Positions 7,469 through 16,546 of a DNA stretch of 64,000 bases are shown one piece after another; the first letter of the stretch is position 1, and every line of letters starts with the position of its first letter. A program made the position numbers and the translations under genes. The notes beneath the pieces are model-generated. The model had not been told where the DNA came from. It saw only the letters and a program-made list of their open reading frames with translations, and did no database searches. The DNA is from JACTMZ01 sp041736875 (GTDB lineage Bacteria; Verrucomicrobiota; Verrucomicrobiia; Chthoniobacterales; JACTMZ01): positions 62,001-126,000 of the forward strand of contig JBGSSV010000180.1 of NCBI GenBank assembly GCA_041736875.1. The letters are read 5' to 3'.

Positions 7469-8419
7469 ATGGCGATCCCGGATGTGTCCATCTTGATTCC
7501 TTGCCGCGATGCCGTCGCGACATTGGGCGAGACGCTGGAAAGCGCTTTGGATCAAAAGGGAATCGAGAAAGAGATCATTCTCGTTGATGACGGATCAATT
7601 GACGGGAGTCTTGAGGTGGCAAGAGCCTACGAGGCTCGAGGTGTGAGGATGATCGAAGGCCCTCGGATCAACGCAGGCGCAGCTCGAAACCGGGCCCTGC
7701 GGGAAAGCCGTGGGTGCTACGTGCAGTTTCTCGATGCGGACGATCTCCTTGGTCCGGATAAGATCCGTCGGCAGGTCGCCGCGCTGCAAGAATGTCCGGG
7801 CTTTGTGGCCTCTGCGCGATGGGCGCGCTTCCGCAAGGGCATGGCGGATGCTGTCTTTGCCGACGACCTCCAGTTGCACGACTGGACGCCGTCCGGATGG
7901 TTGCTGTCGCATTGCTCGGGGGAAATGATGCATCCCGGTGCTTGGTTGGTGCCTCGTCAGGTCGCGGAGAGTGCTGGACCTTGGAACGAGTCGCTCACGC
8001 TCAACGACGATGGAGAGTATTTCGCCCGCGTGGTCGCTGCCTCGAGCGGGATCAAGTGCGTTCCGGAGGCGGTGAGCTACTACCGAACAAGTCGTTCACC
8101 GACACTGAGCAAGAGACGTAGCGAAACGGCGTTTGCCTCGCTGTGGTTCTCGGTGCTTAAAACGGGAGAGATCATGCTTTCGCTCGAAGACTCGCCGTCC
8201 ACCCGGCAAGCCGTGGCCGACATGACCCAGCGTTTCATTTTCGAGGTGTATCCGTCCGCCGCAAAGGAGCGTGCGGCAGCAACTGAAACGGTCTCGAGCC
8301 TCGGTGGTAGCGCGGAGCAACCGCCATTCGGTCCCGCCAGCCGTCTGCTGGCAAAGTTGACCGGTTGGAAGCTTGCGTTGTTGCTTACACGGTTCCGGCG
8401 GCGGAGATCGTTTCGCTGA
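7469..8419 (+). CDS. GT2 family glycosyltransferase
   Basis: This 316-residue inverting GT2 enzyme has PDVSILIPCRDAVATLGETLES, EIILVDDGSIDGS, NAGAARNRALRES and VQFLDADDLL (DADD at 89-92), the full nucleotide-sugar and metal signature. ATG at 7469 is preferred to an in-frame TTG at 7448, which would overlap the previous gene. A C-terminal basic helix (LLTRFRRRRSFR) may associate with the membrane. No repeat insertion is seen. Confidence 0.88.
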   Translation: MAIPDVSILIPCRDAVATLGETLESALDQKGIEKEIILVDDGSIDGSLEVARAYEARGVRMIEGPRINAGAARNRALRESRGCYVQFLDADDLLGPDKIRRQVAALQECPGFVASARWARFRKGMADAVFADDLQLHDWTPSGWLLSHCSGEMMHPGAWLVPRQVAESAGPWNESLTLNDDGEYFARVVAASSGIKCVPEAVSYYRTSRSPTLSKRRSETAFASLWFSVLKTGEIMLSLEDSPSTRQAVADMTQRFIFEVYPSAAKERAAATETVSSLGGSAEQPPFGPASRLLAKLTGWKLALLLTRFRRRRSFR

Positions 8420-8422
8420 TTC

Positions 8423-9388
8423 ATGAGTGCTTATCACGGTATTTTGCTGACGCGTGACGACGAGGACATCCTCGACCAGTGCATCGCGCACGCGCTGACC
8501 TGGTGCGACCACCTCTACATCTACGAGACGGGAAGTTTCGACCGGACCTGGGACATCGTGCAGGACTGGGTGAGCAAGGATCCTAGGGTGCAAGCCTTCC
8601 GCTTCGAGGGTGGTCAGGCCCTGATGGAGAGCGGGCTCCGCGGCTATGTGTTCGAGCATTTTCGCGGCAACATGAAGGAAGGTGACTGGATCGTGCAGGT
8701 GGATTCGGATGAGTTCTACCATGTTTCGCCGAAGGAGTTTGTCCTTGCAAACGTGCAGCCTCACGAGACGGGTGTGGCAAATCTTACGTATGAGTTCCGT
8801 CTCCTCGAGTCCGAAGCTGCGGCGTGGGATCGCGGCGGGGAAACATTGATTGACCGGCAAAGACCAATCAAGAAACGGCGACGGCACTACAACATTCTCG
8901 CCCATACCGAACCTCGAATGTTTCGCTACCGGCACCGGATGCAGTGGCCGCCTCATGTGGCCTACCCGTATAATGCAGGATTTTTTGCGCGAGCCCGGAT
9001 TCCCGTGCGGCACTATCCCCAGCGGGACCCTGCTCAATTGAAAAGGCGATGGGCACTGCGCAGTATTCTCGCATCTCGCGCAGACTCCTCGTGGAAACAT
9101 TGGCAACACAAGGATTGGCGTGAACTCCTCGCAGAGGATGGGCGGGCTGATCTGCTCTATTGGAGGGAGGGGGAGGCGCTGCAGCCCAACCCGCATCCGG
9201 TGAGATCGACCCCTTGGCCGAAGCGTCTTGCGCAGATATTCATCCACCGTGGGGCGGTGAGGTTGCTCGACTATTGGCGTCCGAAATTCCCTGTGGACTT
9301 CCTCCCGCAACGGCTGCCGGATGCTGTGGCACAGCACATTGCTGAAGCCTACGCGCGCATCGACAGCGAGGAAAGACAAAGGAGCTGA
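8423..9388 (+). CDS. GT2-like glycosyltransferase (Glyco_tranf_2_4 type)
   Basis: The 321-residue protein begins GILLTRDDEDILDQCIAHALTWCD and has HLYIYETGSFDRTWDI followed by WIVQVDSDEFYHV (DSD at 94-96). This pattern of an early acidic loop and a late D-x-D-E is seen in the glycosyltransferase 2_4 group, often found in polysaccharide loci. It starts 3 bases after the previous stop and its own stop overlaps the next start (TGATG). Confidence 0.75.
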   Translation: MSAYHGILLTRDDEDILDQCIAHALTWCDHLYIYETGSFDRTWDIVQDWVSKDPRVQAFRFEGGQALMESGLRGYVFEHFRGNMKEGDWIVQVDSDEFYHVSPKEFVLANVQPHETGVANLTYEFRLLESEAAAWDRGGETLIDRQRPIKKRRRHYNILAHTEPRMFRYRHRMQWPPHVAYPYNAGFFARARIPVRHYPQRDPAQLKRRWALRSILASRADSSWKHWQHKDWRELLAEDGRADLLYWREGEALQPNPHPVRSTPWPKRLAQIFIHRGAVRLLDYWRPKFPVDFLPQRLPDAVAQHIAEAYARIDSEERQRS

Positions 9389-10326
9389 TGACAGCCATTC
9401 CGGGAGGCGCAACGAGCCCAAGCAATGCAGGGACAGCGCAGCTTCCCACATGCACCGCCATCATCCCAACCCTCGGCGACCGGCCTTCTTTGCAAGCGGT
9501 GGTCGGATGCCTGCAGCGGCAGACGGTTGCACCTGAGTCAATCATGGTGTCCGTAGGCACGGACACGCCTCGACCAGTCTGGTTTCCGCCCGAGAACAGA
9601 AGATACCTCTGGTTGAGGCCGCCTCAGCGAGGAACCGCCGCCCAGCGGAATTTCGCGGCGTTGATGGCCGAGGCGGACATTCTGGCGTTTTTGGATGATG
9701 ATGTTTCTTTCGCGGACGATCTTTTCGAGATAGTGCTGAGCGTTTTTTCCGGAGACACAGATCAGCGCATTGGCGCAGTCTCTCCGCGGATGGTCAACAG
9801 TGGACACCCCAAGCCGTCGGCACTGCTTCGCACCTATTACCGATGGCAGGCTGGCTACGATGATGCGACCTACGGTGCGAGGCTTTTCGGATATGGGCTG
9901 AACGCCTTCCCATGCTATGAGGTGCAGAAGGAAGCAATGATCTCTGCAGATTGGCTGAATTCGCCCTGCTTGTTTGTAAGACGTGGGAACTTTGAAGCCG
10001 TCCGGTTTCCCGATTTCCATGGTTACAGCTTTGGCGAAGACGCTTATCTGACCGCCATGATGAGAAAAGGCGGCAAGCAGCTCTTTTTCCTGCGTGATGT
10101 GCAGTTCGAGCACCATGCTGGTGAGGGCGAATACAAAGCCGACCACTTTCATCTCGCCCAGACGAAAATATGCAACCAGGGGCATATTGCGCGCGAGGTG
10201 CTAGGCTTGCGCGGCTGGCGGTATTGGAGCCGCAAGGTGGCCCACCAGTGTTTTGTGACCTTGTCTTTGGTGCGGGATCGAAAGCAGGGGTGGGTGCGTC
10301 AGATGGCAGGGGTGTGGAGCGCTTAG
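9388..10326 (+). CDS. GT2 family glycosyltransferase
   Basis: The 312-residue protein has CTAIIPTLGDRPSLQAVVGCLQRQ, RGTAAQRNFAALMAEADILAFLDDDVSF (DDD at 103-105) and GYSFGEDAYLTAMMRKGG with the catalytic-base ED pair. The first 20 residues before PTCTAIIPT are atypical, so an internal start is possible, though none is obvious. It is probably co-translated with the gene upstream. Confidence 0.85.
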   Translation: MTAIPGGATSPSNAGTAQLPTCTAIIPTLGDRPSLQAVVGCLQRQTVAPESIMVSVGTDTPRPVWFPPENRRYLWLRPPQRGTAAQRNFAALMAEADILAFLDDDVSFADDLFEIVLSVFSGDTDQRIGAVSPRMVNSGHPKPSALLRTYYRWQAGYDDATYGARLFGYGLNAFPCYEVQKEAMISADWLNSPCLFVRRGNFEAVRFPDFHGYSFGEDAYLTAMMRKGGKQLFFLRDVQFEHHAGEGEYKADHFHLAQTKICNQGHIAREVLGLRGWRYWSRKVAHQCFVTLSLVRDRKQGWVRQMAGVWSA

Positions 10327-10399
10327 GGGTCGAAGCGCGTTTCGACAGGTGCTAATTTGAAAAAGTCGGCATCCAATTGCCCAAGTCTGGTTGATCTCG

Positions 10400-10431
10400 A
10401 AATGACAAAAGTTCAAAATCGCGAAGTAACT
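10400..10431. repeat. A-rich octad stretch over the glycosyltransferase start
   Basis: Four 8-base units beginning AAA or AA (AAATGACA, AAAGTTCA and two more) cover the proposed start codon of the next glycosyltransferase. The period is the same as at 14293-14324 and 2958-2989. The stretch is short and A-rich, so chance periodicity is possible. Confidence 0.4.
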
Positions 10432-11340
10432 AATCCGCTCCGCGTCCGTATCGGGATTACGACAAGGAACCGGCCGGAGTATTTGCAGAAGTGTTTGGCT
10501 TCGTGTTTGGCGCAGACGTATGAGCCGGTGGAGATCGTGGTGTGGGACAACTCGGATGATCCGCAAGCGCTGGAGCTAAATGCGCGTTTGGCGAGCGAGT
10601 TTCCCCAAGTGGGATGGGGTCGACCTGAAGCCGAAACTACCCTGATCCAGTCACGGGTGAAGATGATGGCGGAGTCCGGGTTCGATCTGTTTTGCAGCAT
10701 CGATGACGATGGGTGGTTCATGGGGACAGACGAGCTCGAGATCGTGGTCAGGGAGTTTGAATGCGATCCGGAGTGTGCGGGGGTTGCCTTCGATATCCTG
10801 TCGCCGGACCGCCCTTCGGCTGTGGCCCGTCACCCGCCGCGCTCTGCGATGCACTTTGTTGGTTGCGGGCACATGCTCCGGCGAAGTATGGCTGAGGCTG
10901 TTGGTTTCTACTTCGATTTTCCAGGACCGTATGGTTCGGAGGAGAAGGATTTATGCATCCGCTTTCTGGACAAGGACTGGTCGGTCAAGTTTCTTCCGGG
11001 CGTCCATGTGTGGCACGACAAGACGTCGGCTGGGCGTGATTGGGCGGCCCAGCATCGCTCAGGCACGCTTAATGACCTCGTCTTCGGTCTTCTGCGGTGC
11101 CCGTTGCCGGACTTGCTCTACTATTTGCCTGGCAAGGCGCTGAACCTCGCGCTCTGGGGGCTCAAGGGAACGAGGGAGGAGCGCTGGGCGGGGCTGCTCG
11201 GATTGGCGGATTTTTGCCGGCTTGCGCCCGGCCTTTGGAAGCAACGCCAACCTGTGAGCCAGGCTGCGTTCAGGAAGTTTTTCAGGGGAGCGGACAGTTC
11301 GCGGCAAAGGCCTCGAGGTTGGAAGGGAGAACCCCATTAA
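10402..11340 (+). CDS. GT2 family glycosyltransferase
   Basis: The 312-residue protein has RVRIGITTRNRPEYLQKCLASCL, EIVVWDNSDDP and LFCSIDDDGWF (DDD at 101-103), then YGSEEKDLCIRFLDKDWSV. The start is uncertain: ATG at 10402 lies inside an 8-base-period A-rich stretch (units such as AAATGACA and AAAGTTCA, 10400-10431), and an in-frame TTG at 10357 is an alternative. The family-like sequence begins near residue 14. Confidence 0.83.
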   Translation: MTKVQNREVTNPLRVRIGITTRNRPEYLQKCLASCLAQTYEPVEIVVWDNSDDPQALELNARLASEFPQVGWGRPEAETTLIQSRVKMMAESGFDLFCSIDDDGWFMGTDELEIVVREFECDPECAGVAFDILSPDRPSAVARHPPRSAMHFVGCGHMLRRSMAEAVGFYFDFPGPYGSEEKDLCIRFLDKDWSVKFLPGVHVWHDKTSAGRDWAAQHRSGTLNDLVFGLLRCPLPDLLYYLPGKALNLALWGLKGTREERWAGLLGLADFCRLAPGLWKQRQPVSQAAFRKFFRGADSSRQRPRGWKGEPH

Positions 11341-11343
11341 ATT

Positions 11344-11997
11344 ATGAAACGTCTGACCAAAAGACTCCTGTTCGGGGAGGGCCGGAGGCCGTGTCGGATT
11401 CGGTTGGGTTTGTTTCGTGGTTTGCGGCTTTCCGTTGATCCCTCTTGTGAGACGAGTCTTCTGCTTGGACTCTACGAAGCGGAGACGACAAGCGCGCTGC
11501 GTAAAATGGGAGAGCGGGCTCGTGCGGTTATCGATGTGGGGGCCGGATACGGGGAATTGACCGCGTGGGCGCTGAAGCAGAGGTCTGTAGAGCGTGTCTG
11601 TGCCTTCGATCCCAAAGCGGAGAGGTGGTCCGTGTTTCGCGAGAACATGGAACTGAACGGATTTGCCCAGGACGCGAGACTTTCTGCGGAGTGTGACTTC
11701 TTCCCGGGGCCGAGCTCGGCGTGGGTCTCCAGTCTTCCCGAGCCCGTGCTGGTGAAGATCGACGTTGATGGGGGGGAGATGAAGCTTCTTCAGGATTTGC
11801 GCGGAGTGCTTCAGCGGAAAAAGTTCGATCTTTTGATCGAGACGCATTCTGAAGAGCTGGATCTTGGTTGTCGCACGTTGCTCGAAGAGTGCGGGTATCA
11901 AGTGCGGATCATTCCGCAGGCTTGGTGGCGGCGATGGATTCCCGAGCGCCGGCCGGTTGGTTTCAATCGCTGGCTTTGTGCGGATCATCTCCGATGA
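11344..11997 (+). CDS. FkbM-family methyltransferase
   Basis: The 217-residue protein has SAM motif VIDVGAGYGELTAW (residues 62-75), an acidic strand (CAFDPKAE) and the FkbM block VLVKIDVDGGEMKLLQDL. It is shorter than the FkbM protein at 1071 and lacks an N-terminal extension. It probably O-methylates a sugar of the same polymer or a glycolipid. It starts 3 bases after the previous gene. Confidence 0.82.
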   Translation: MKRLTKRLLFGEGRRPCRIRLGLFRGLRLSVDPSCETSLLLGLYEAETTSALRKMGERARAVIDVGAGYGELTAWALKQRSVERVCAFDPKAERWSVFRENMELNGFAQDARLSAECDFFPGPSSAWVSSLPEPVLVKIDVDGGEMKLLQDLRGVLQRKKFDLLIETHSEELDLGCRTLLEECGYQVRIIPQAWWRRWIPERRPVGFNRWLCADHLR

Positions 11998-12052
11998 CTC
12001 GAAGTAGGTTGTCTGGCATCCCGATGGACAGGCCCGTTACCGCGTTCTGACC

Positions 12053-13327
12053 ATGAATTCTCCGCCAGTGGGCCGAGTTGTTAGGGCGGGGTTGCGCGTG
12101 CTGTTGGTTCACCCCGGCACACAGCACGCGCCGCGCCTTGCTCGTCAGTTAGAAGGGCGTGGAGTCCTTTTCAGATTTTGGACTGGGGTCGCCTCGCCGA
12201 AGAGAGTAGGCGATTTGGGACACTCACATTTTGATCCATTCAACAAAGAAAAGCCGTGGCGGGTTGTTGATATTCCGGAAGATAAGCTACGGACGATTCC
12301 ATGGGTGGAGATATTGGCGTTGGTGTTAGCGCGGTTTCCGGTGAACAGGGAGCGGCTTTGGCATTGGCGAAACGGACTCTTTCAAAGACTGGTTCCACAA
12401 AGCGAGATTGAGGCGGCTGATGTGGTGATCGGATTCGATACCGCGGCTTGGAGCGTGGGCCGAAGGGCGAAGCGGGCCGGCAAGAAGTTCGTGCTCGACC
12501 AGAGCGTGGCTCATCCGCTTTCCCGTGCTGGTGCAGTGCGCACAACCGGAGGTGACAAAGATTTGTGGCCTGAGGCTTTTCTGCCCCGTCTGGGAATCGT
12601 GCGGGAAGCCGAAATGGAGGAACACCGAATGGCAGATCTTGTTGTGGTGGCAAGTTCCTTCACAAAGCAAACGCTCGTCGAGAACGGCGTGGCTGAAGGC
12701 AAAGTCCGTGTTTTGCCCTACGGGGTTGGAGAGGAGTGGCTTGCTGCTGGTAGAGGGCGCTTCGCGGCGCCGGCCCCAGGAAATAGGCCTTTCCGGTTTC
12801 TTTACGCAGGCTATCTCACCAAGCGGAAGGGGCTGACAACCCTGCTTGAGGCTTGGGAAGAGATGGGCCTTGCCGATGCCGAACTGCACTTGATTGGCGG
12901 TGGTGAGTTGGACCGGGCTTGTCCATCCAATGTCGTGCTGCTCGGGCAGACCCCGCGGGAGAAACTGCTCCGGGAAATGTCGGAAACGGACGCCTTCGTG
13001 TTTCCCAGCCTGTTCGAGGGCTTCGGCTTGGTCATTCTGGAAGCCATGGCCACAGGGCTCCCGGTCATCACCACGCCACACACAGCCGGACCCGACTTGA
13101 TTGAGCCCGGCAAGGAGGGGCTCATTGTCCCGGCGGCCGATGTGCGCGCCCTCGGCCACGCGATGATGACTCTGCGCGGTGACCCGGAACGTGCGCGCGA
13201 GATGGGGCGAGCGGCCCATGCCACAGCGCTGTGCTATACATGGGACCGCTACGGCGAAGGCTATGTCGGTTTGCTGGGCGAGCTTTATGCAGAGGGTGGT
13301 CCAACGGAGGCGCCGCGGCACTGTTGA
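12053..13327 (+). CDS. GT4 family glycosyltransferase (GT-B fold)
   Basis: The 424-residue protein has LRVLLVHPGTQHAPRLARQL at the N terminus, RPFRFLYAGYLTKRKGLTTL at the start of the C-terminal Rossmann domain, and the donor-binding E-x7-E block FPSLFEGFGLVILEAMATG. This is a retaining GT-B enzyme that probably uses a nucleotide sugar. The linker and acceptor domain give no substrate clue. Confidence 0.87.
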   Translation: MNSPPVGRVVRAGLRVLLVHPGTQHAPRLARQLEGRGVLFRFWTGVASPKRVGDLGHSHFDPFNKEKPWRVVDIPEDKLRTIPWVEILALVLARFPVNRERLWHWRNGLFQRLVPQSEIEAADVVIGFDTAAWSVGRRAKRAGKKFVLDQSVAHPLSRAGAVRTTGGDKDLWPEAFLPRLGIVREAEMEEHRMADLVVVASSFTKQTLVENGVAEGKVRVLPYGVGEEWLAAGRGRFAAPAPGNRPFRFLYAGYLTKRKGLTTLLEAWEEMGLADAELHLIGGGELDRACPSNVVLLGQTPREKLLREMSETDAFVFPSLFEGFGLVILEAMATGLPVITTPHTAGPDLIEPGKEGLIVPAADVRALGHAMMTLRGDPERAREMGRAAHATALCYTWDRYGEGYVGLLGELYAEGGPTEAPRHC

Positions 13328-13349
13328 TCTAGCCCAAGAATTGCTCCCC

Positions 13350-14690
13350 GTGCTTGTTGTCCTGACCTCCCATCCGATCCAGTATCAGGCTCCCCTTTGG
13401 CGGGCGCTTGCCGGGGAATTTGGCCAAGGCCGCGGGCGGAAGGAAGCTCAGGATAGAAGACGAGAGCGCAGATTCGAGGTTTGGTTTTTGACGGATCAGG
13501 GGGTGCGGCGGACGGAGGATAAGGACTTCGGGAAGGCATTTGCCTGGGATGTGGATTTGCTCTCGGGGTATCCGCACCGGTTCTTGGCACTGAGAGGGCC
13601 GTGGAATTTGCGGACATTCAACGGTCTTCCCCTAGCGCAGCCGGTCGGGCAATCACTGAGGGAGGCCGGCGCGACGGCGCTGTGGGTGGAAGGCTGGAGG
13701 TTCAAGCCGTTCTGGGAGGCGGTGTCTGAAGCGAAAAAGATGGGGATTCCTATTTTTCTGCGTGGCGAGACTACTGACAAGATCACGGAGAGGGGTGGGT
13801 TGTTCGGGCTTGTTCGCAGATTCGCGCTGCACCGGTTGTTTGCGAAGGTGGACCACTTCCTCGCCATCGGACAGGCGAGCAAGCGGTTCTACCTGAAACA
13901 CGGGGTGCCCTGGCGGAAGTTGATTGATGCGCCTTATGGGGTGGATAACGAATTTTTCCGGACTGAGGTTGGGAAACTTTGTGGCAGTTGGCAAGGGGCT
14001 CGGGGCGAAATGGGCGCGCATTTTGACAATTTGACCGAGGGGCAGAGGGCGATTCGGGAGAAGTGGAATATTCCGTTGGATGCGAAGGTGGTGATGTTTT
14101 GCGGGAAGTTTGTCCGTAAGAAGAGGCCGATGGATGTCGTGCTCGCTGCGCGAGCACATTTTGAGAGGGGTAAAGTGGGCGATGCGACAGGCGAAGAGCG
14201 GCTGCCGGAGAAGTGGCACCTGCTGTTCGTTGGGAGCGGTGAACTAGGTAGCGAACTGCGGGCGGTTTGTGACGTGCGGTTCGATGCCGAAGCTCAAAAT
14301 CACAAAATCCCCAGAACTCAAAATCTTGGTGCCCCTCCGGCTTCCTTTGCGGGTTTTTTGAACCAGTCGGAGATCGCCAAAGCCTATGCGGCCGCGGACG
14401 TGATGGTGTTGCCGAGCGAGGCATGGGAGACGTGGGGCTTGGTTGTCAATGAGGCGACCGCGGCTGGCGTGCCTACCGTTGTCAGCGAACAGTGCGGCTG
14501 CGCGGAGGACTTCGCCGCAAAGAACCCGTTCACCCGTGTTTTCCCCACGGGGAATGTTCGGGCGCTCGCGGCGGCCTGCAACGAACTGCTCTCCTTGGCC
14601 GTCGAGCGCAGAGAGGTCTCCCTTGCGGCGGACACCTTCGACCCGCAGATCACCGCGAAGTCGGTGCGCGCGGTGCTGATGCGTGCGTGA
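13350..14690 (+). CDS. GT4 family glycosyltransferase with short in-frame insertions
   Basis: The GT-B core is clear: VLTSHPIQYQAPLWRALA at the N terminus, VVMFCGKFVRKKRPMDVV, LLFVGSGELGSEL and DVMVLPSEAWETWGLVVNEA. GTG at 13350 is the assumed start (TTG at 13341 is an alternative); the frame extends upstream but overlaps the previous gene. Stretches around 13430-13480, 13975-14045 and 14270-14340 look inserted, and the last contains an 8-base repeat. Length is 446 residues against about 370-390 for the family. Confidence 0.82.
   Translation: MLVVLTSHPIQYQAPLWRALAGEFGQGRGRKEAQDRRRERRFEVWFLTDQGVRRTEDKDFGKAFAWDVDLLSGYPHRFLALRGPWNLRTFNGLPLAQPVGQSLREAGATALWVEGWRFKPFWEAVSEAKKMGIPIFLRGETTDKITERGGLFGLVRRFALHRLFAKVDHFLAIGQASKRFYLKHGVPWRKLIDAPYGVDNEFFRTEVGKLCGSWQGARGEMGAHFDNLTEGQRAIREKWNIPLDAKVVMFCGKFVRKKRPMDVVLAARAHFERGKVGDATGEERLPEKWHLLFVGSGELGSELRAVCDVRFDAEAQNHKIPRTQNLGAPPASFAGFLNQSEIAKAYAAADVMVLPSEAWETWGLVVNEATAAGVPTVVSEQCGCAEDFAAKNPFTRVFPTGNVRALAAACNELLSLAVERREVSLAADTFDPQITAKSVRAVLMRA
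14293..14324. repeat. In-frame octad repeat in GT4 gene
   Basis: Four 8-base units, CTCAAAAT (14293), CACAAAAT (14301), CCCCAGAA, and CTCAAAAT again (14317), lie in frame between VRFDAE and AGFLNQSE. They are A/T-rich compared with the gene and resemble the third heptad type at 5493. The insertion sits in a loop between two strands of the nucleotide-binding domain. Confidence 0.65.
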
Positions 14691-14763
14691 CGGGCGCTGA
14701 CCTTGTGCGGGGGAGATTTTACGTTAGTTTCAAACTCGTGATGGACATGGTCGCTTTCAAAGC

Positions 14764-16506
14764 ATGGAGCTAATCACACTTGAGCGTAGCCAGACGACGA
14801 AACTGTTCTGGCTGCTTATTGGCGTCCTCGTTGCGACCTCGATTCTCACGGCCAAGCAAAGCGACCCGAGCATAACGGCGGCCGGTATCCTGCTCGCACT
14901 GGTGGGCCTCCTGCCATTCTATCTCTGGTTGCTGGGCTGGTCGCATGGCTTGCCCATCTGGCCGGTCTTCGCCTTGGCCACCGGCGTGGGTTACGCGCTG
15001 CCCATGATCCAGGCGCCGGAAAATCTCGATGACTATTCCGCGGTGGAGATCATCGTCGGGGCGATGACCACCATCGGCTTCATCCTCCTCACCACAACCA
15101 TCTGGCTATCTATGACGTCGCGTCCGCCCCACGCGCCGGCCCGGGTCTTGATGATCGAACAACGCAGCGCCCTACAGTATCTTTTCGGGTTCGTCATTTT
15201 GGGCATCTTTTTCGGAGTCGTTCAATACACGGGTTGGATCTCATTTCCCGGGAACATCATGCCAGTGGTGCGGGGCATCACGATGTCGCTCAATACGATG
15301 GGGCTGTTCGTCCTGGCCTTCTACCACGGCCGCGGATTGCTGTCGCATGGTGCGGCCGCCCTGTTGACGATCTTGGCCATCATGACAATCGGGCTTGGCC
15401 TGACTTCGCTCATGCTGGCGCAGGCCATCGTGCCTGCCGCCATGGTGGTGTTCGGCTACATGCTCGGCAGCAACAAGCTGCCCTGGAGGGTTCTCGCTCT
15501 GATCTTTATTGTTGCCGCTCTTCTCCACCCCGGAAAATACCAGATGCGCGAGAAGTATTGGAGCGGGGAGGGGGGAGCACAGCTAACTCTCTTCTCTCTG
15601 CCGGAGTTTTATTCCGAATGGGTGGGCTACGGTCTGACCGAGGTCGGGGGCTTGGCCGGATTCGTCACGGGGCCGAAGGTGGAGGAAGATGCTCCGACCA
15701 GCCTGTTCGAGCGTTCGGGTAACCTGCACATGCTCCTGCTCGTGCAGAAAAAAAGCCCTGAGAGTGTGCCTTTTTTAGGCGGCGCCACCTACGCACCAAT
15801 TCCTCGGTTGCTCATCCCCCGGTTCATCGACGATCAGAAGGGCATCAGCCATGCGGGTAACGTCATGCTCACCGTGAACTACGGACTGCAGACCTTGGAG
15901 CAAACCCAGAACACCTCGATCGGCTGGGGACTGCTCCCGGAAGCCTATGCGAACTTCGGCTACCTCGGGGTGGCCGCCCTGGCGGTCGTCTTGGCAGTGT
16001 TCTATTCCTGGATGACGAGACTGACAGTCGGCGTGCCCATGACCTCGCTGCGGTTTGTCATCGGCTTGTTGATCATGGCTGCCGCGACGCGGGCGGACAC
16101 CATGGGGGTCTTTATCACGACACAGTTCCAAGGAGTCATGGGGGTCGGCCTCGCCGCCCTCTTGCTGATGCGCCGCCATGCCAACCCTTTTGCCATGGCG
16201 GCGGAGGGTAGGGAGGAGCCCCGAACGGCAAAGCCTCGCGGCCGACGGCCCTATGCCGAGGGGGTGACGCTTTTCGAGCAATTCGCCCCGGCCGGTGCTC
16301 CGCTTGGCAAGGCCAGTGGGGCGGCCGAGGCCGTTGTGCCGCCTCCGGCGGGGACGGCAGACTTGGCCGCAAGTCACACCTTCGCACCTAAAGCCCTTCC
16401 CCGCTGGGCCACCCACCGGCAGCGCGTCGGTCGTGGCATGAAAAAAACGCGTCTTGTGCCGCCGACCACAGGGGTGGCGCATGACCGCACCGCGGGGAAA
16501 CCTTAG
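14764..16506 (+). CDS. Polytopic membrane protein, candidate O-antigen/EPS polymerase
   Basis: The 580-residue protein is almost entirely hydrophobic helices for its first about 470 residues, with a large extramembrane loop near residues 260-370. This layout (about ten or more TM segments with one long periplasmic loop) is that of Wzy polymerases and O-antigen ligases, and it sits in the middle of the glycosyltransferase genes. No signature is decisive. The last about 110 residues are an odd proline/alanine-rich hydrophilic tail. It is the only polymerase candidate in the locus; no flippase was seen. Confidence 0.6.
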   Translation: MELITLERSQTTKLFWLLIGVLVATSILTAKQSDPSITAAGILLALVGLLPFYLWLLGWSHGLPIWPVFALATGVGYALPMIQAPENLDDYSAVEIIVGAMTTIGFILLTTTIWLSMTSRPPHAPARVLMIEQRSALQYLFGFVILGIFFGVVQYTGWISFPGNIMPVVRGITMSLNTMGLFVLAFYHGRGLLSHGAAALLTILAIMTIGLGLTSLMLAQAIVPAAMVVFGYMLGSNKLPWRVLALIFIVAALLHPGKYQMREKYWSGEGGAQLTLFSLPEFYSEWVGYGLTEVGGLAGFVTGPKVEEDAPTSLFERSGNLHMLLLVQKKSPESVPFLGGATYAPIPRLLIPRFIDDQKGISHAGNVMLTVNYGLQTLEQTQNTSIGWGLLPEAYANFGYLGVAALAVVLAVFYSWMTRLTVGVPMTSLRFVIGLLIMAAATRADTMGVFITTQFQGVMGVGLAALLLMRRHANPFAMAAEGREEPRTAKPRGRRPYAEGVTLFEQFAPAGAPLGKASGAAEAVVPPPAGTADLAASHTFAPKALPRWATHRQRVGRGMKKTRLVPPTTGVAHDRTAGKP

Positions 16507-16546
16507 TCGCCCGGCCCCCCGGGCCCCAAGGTCTGCACGTTCCTCC

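Noticed and set aside
10357..10401. TTG start for the GT2 gene at 10402
   Set aside because: The extra 15 residues do not match the family and no ribosome site is visible; the start is still uncertain.
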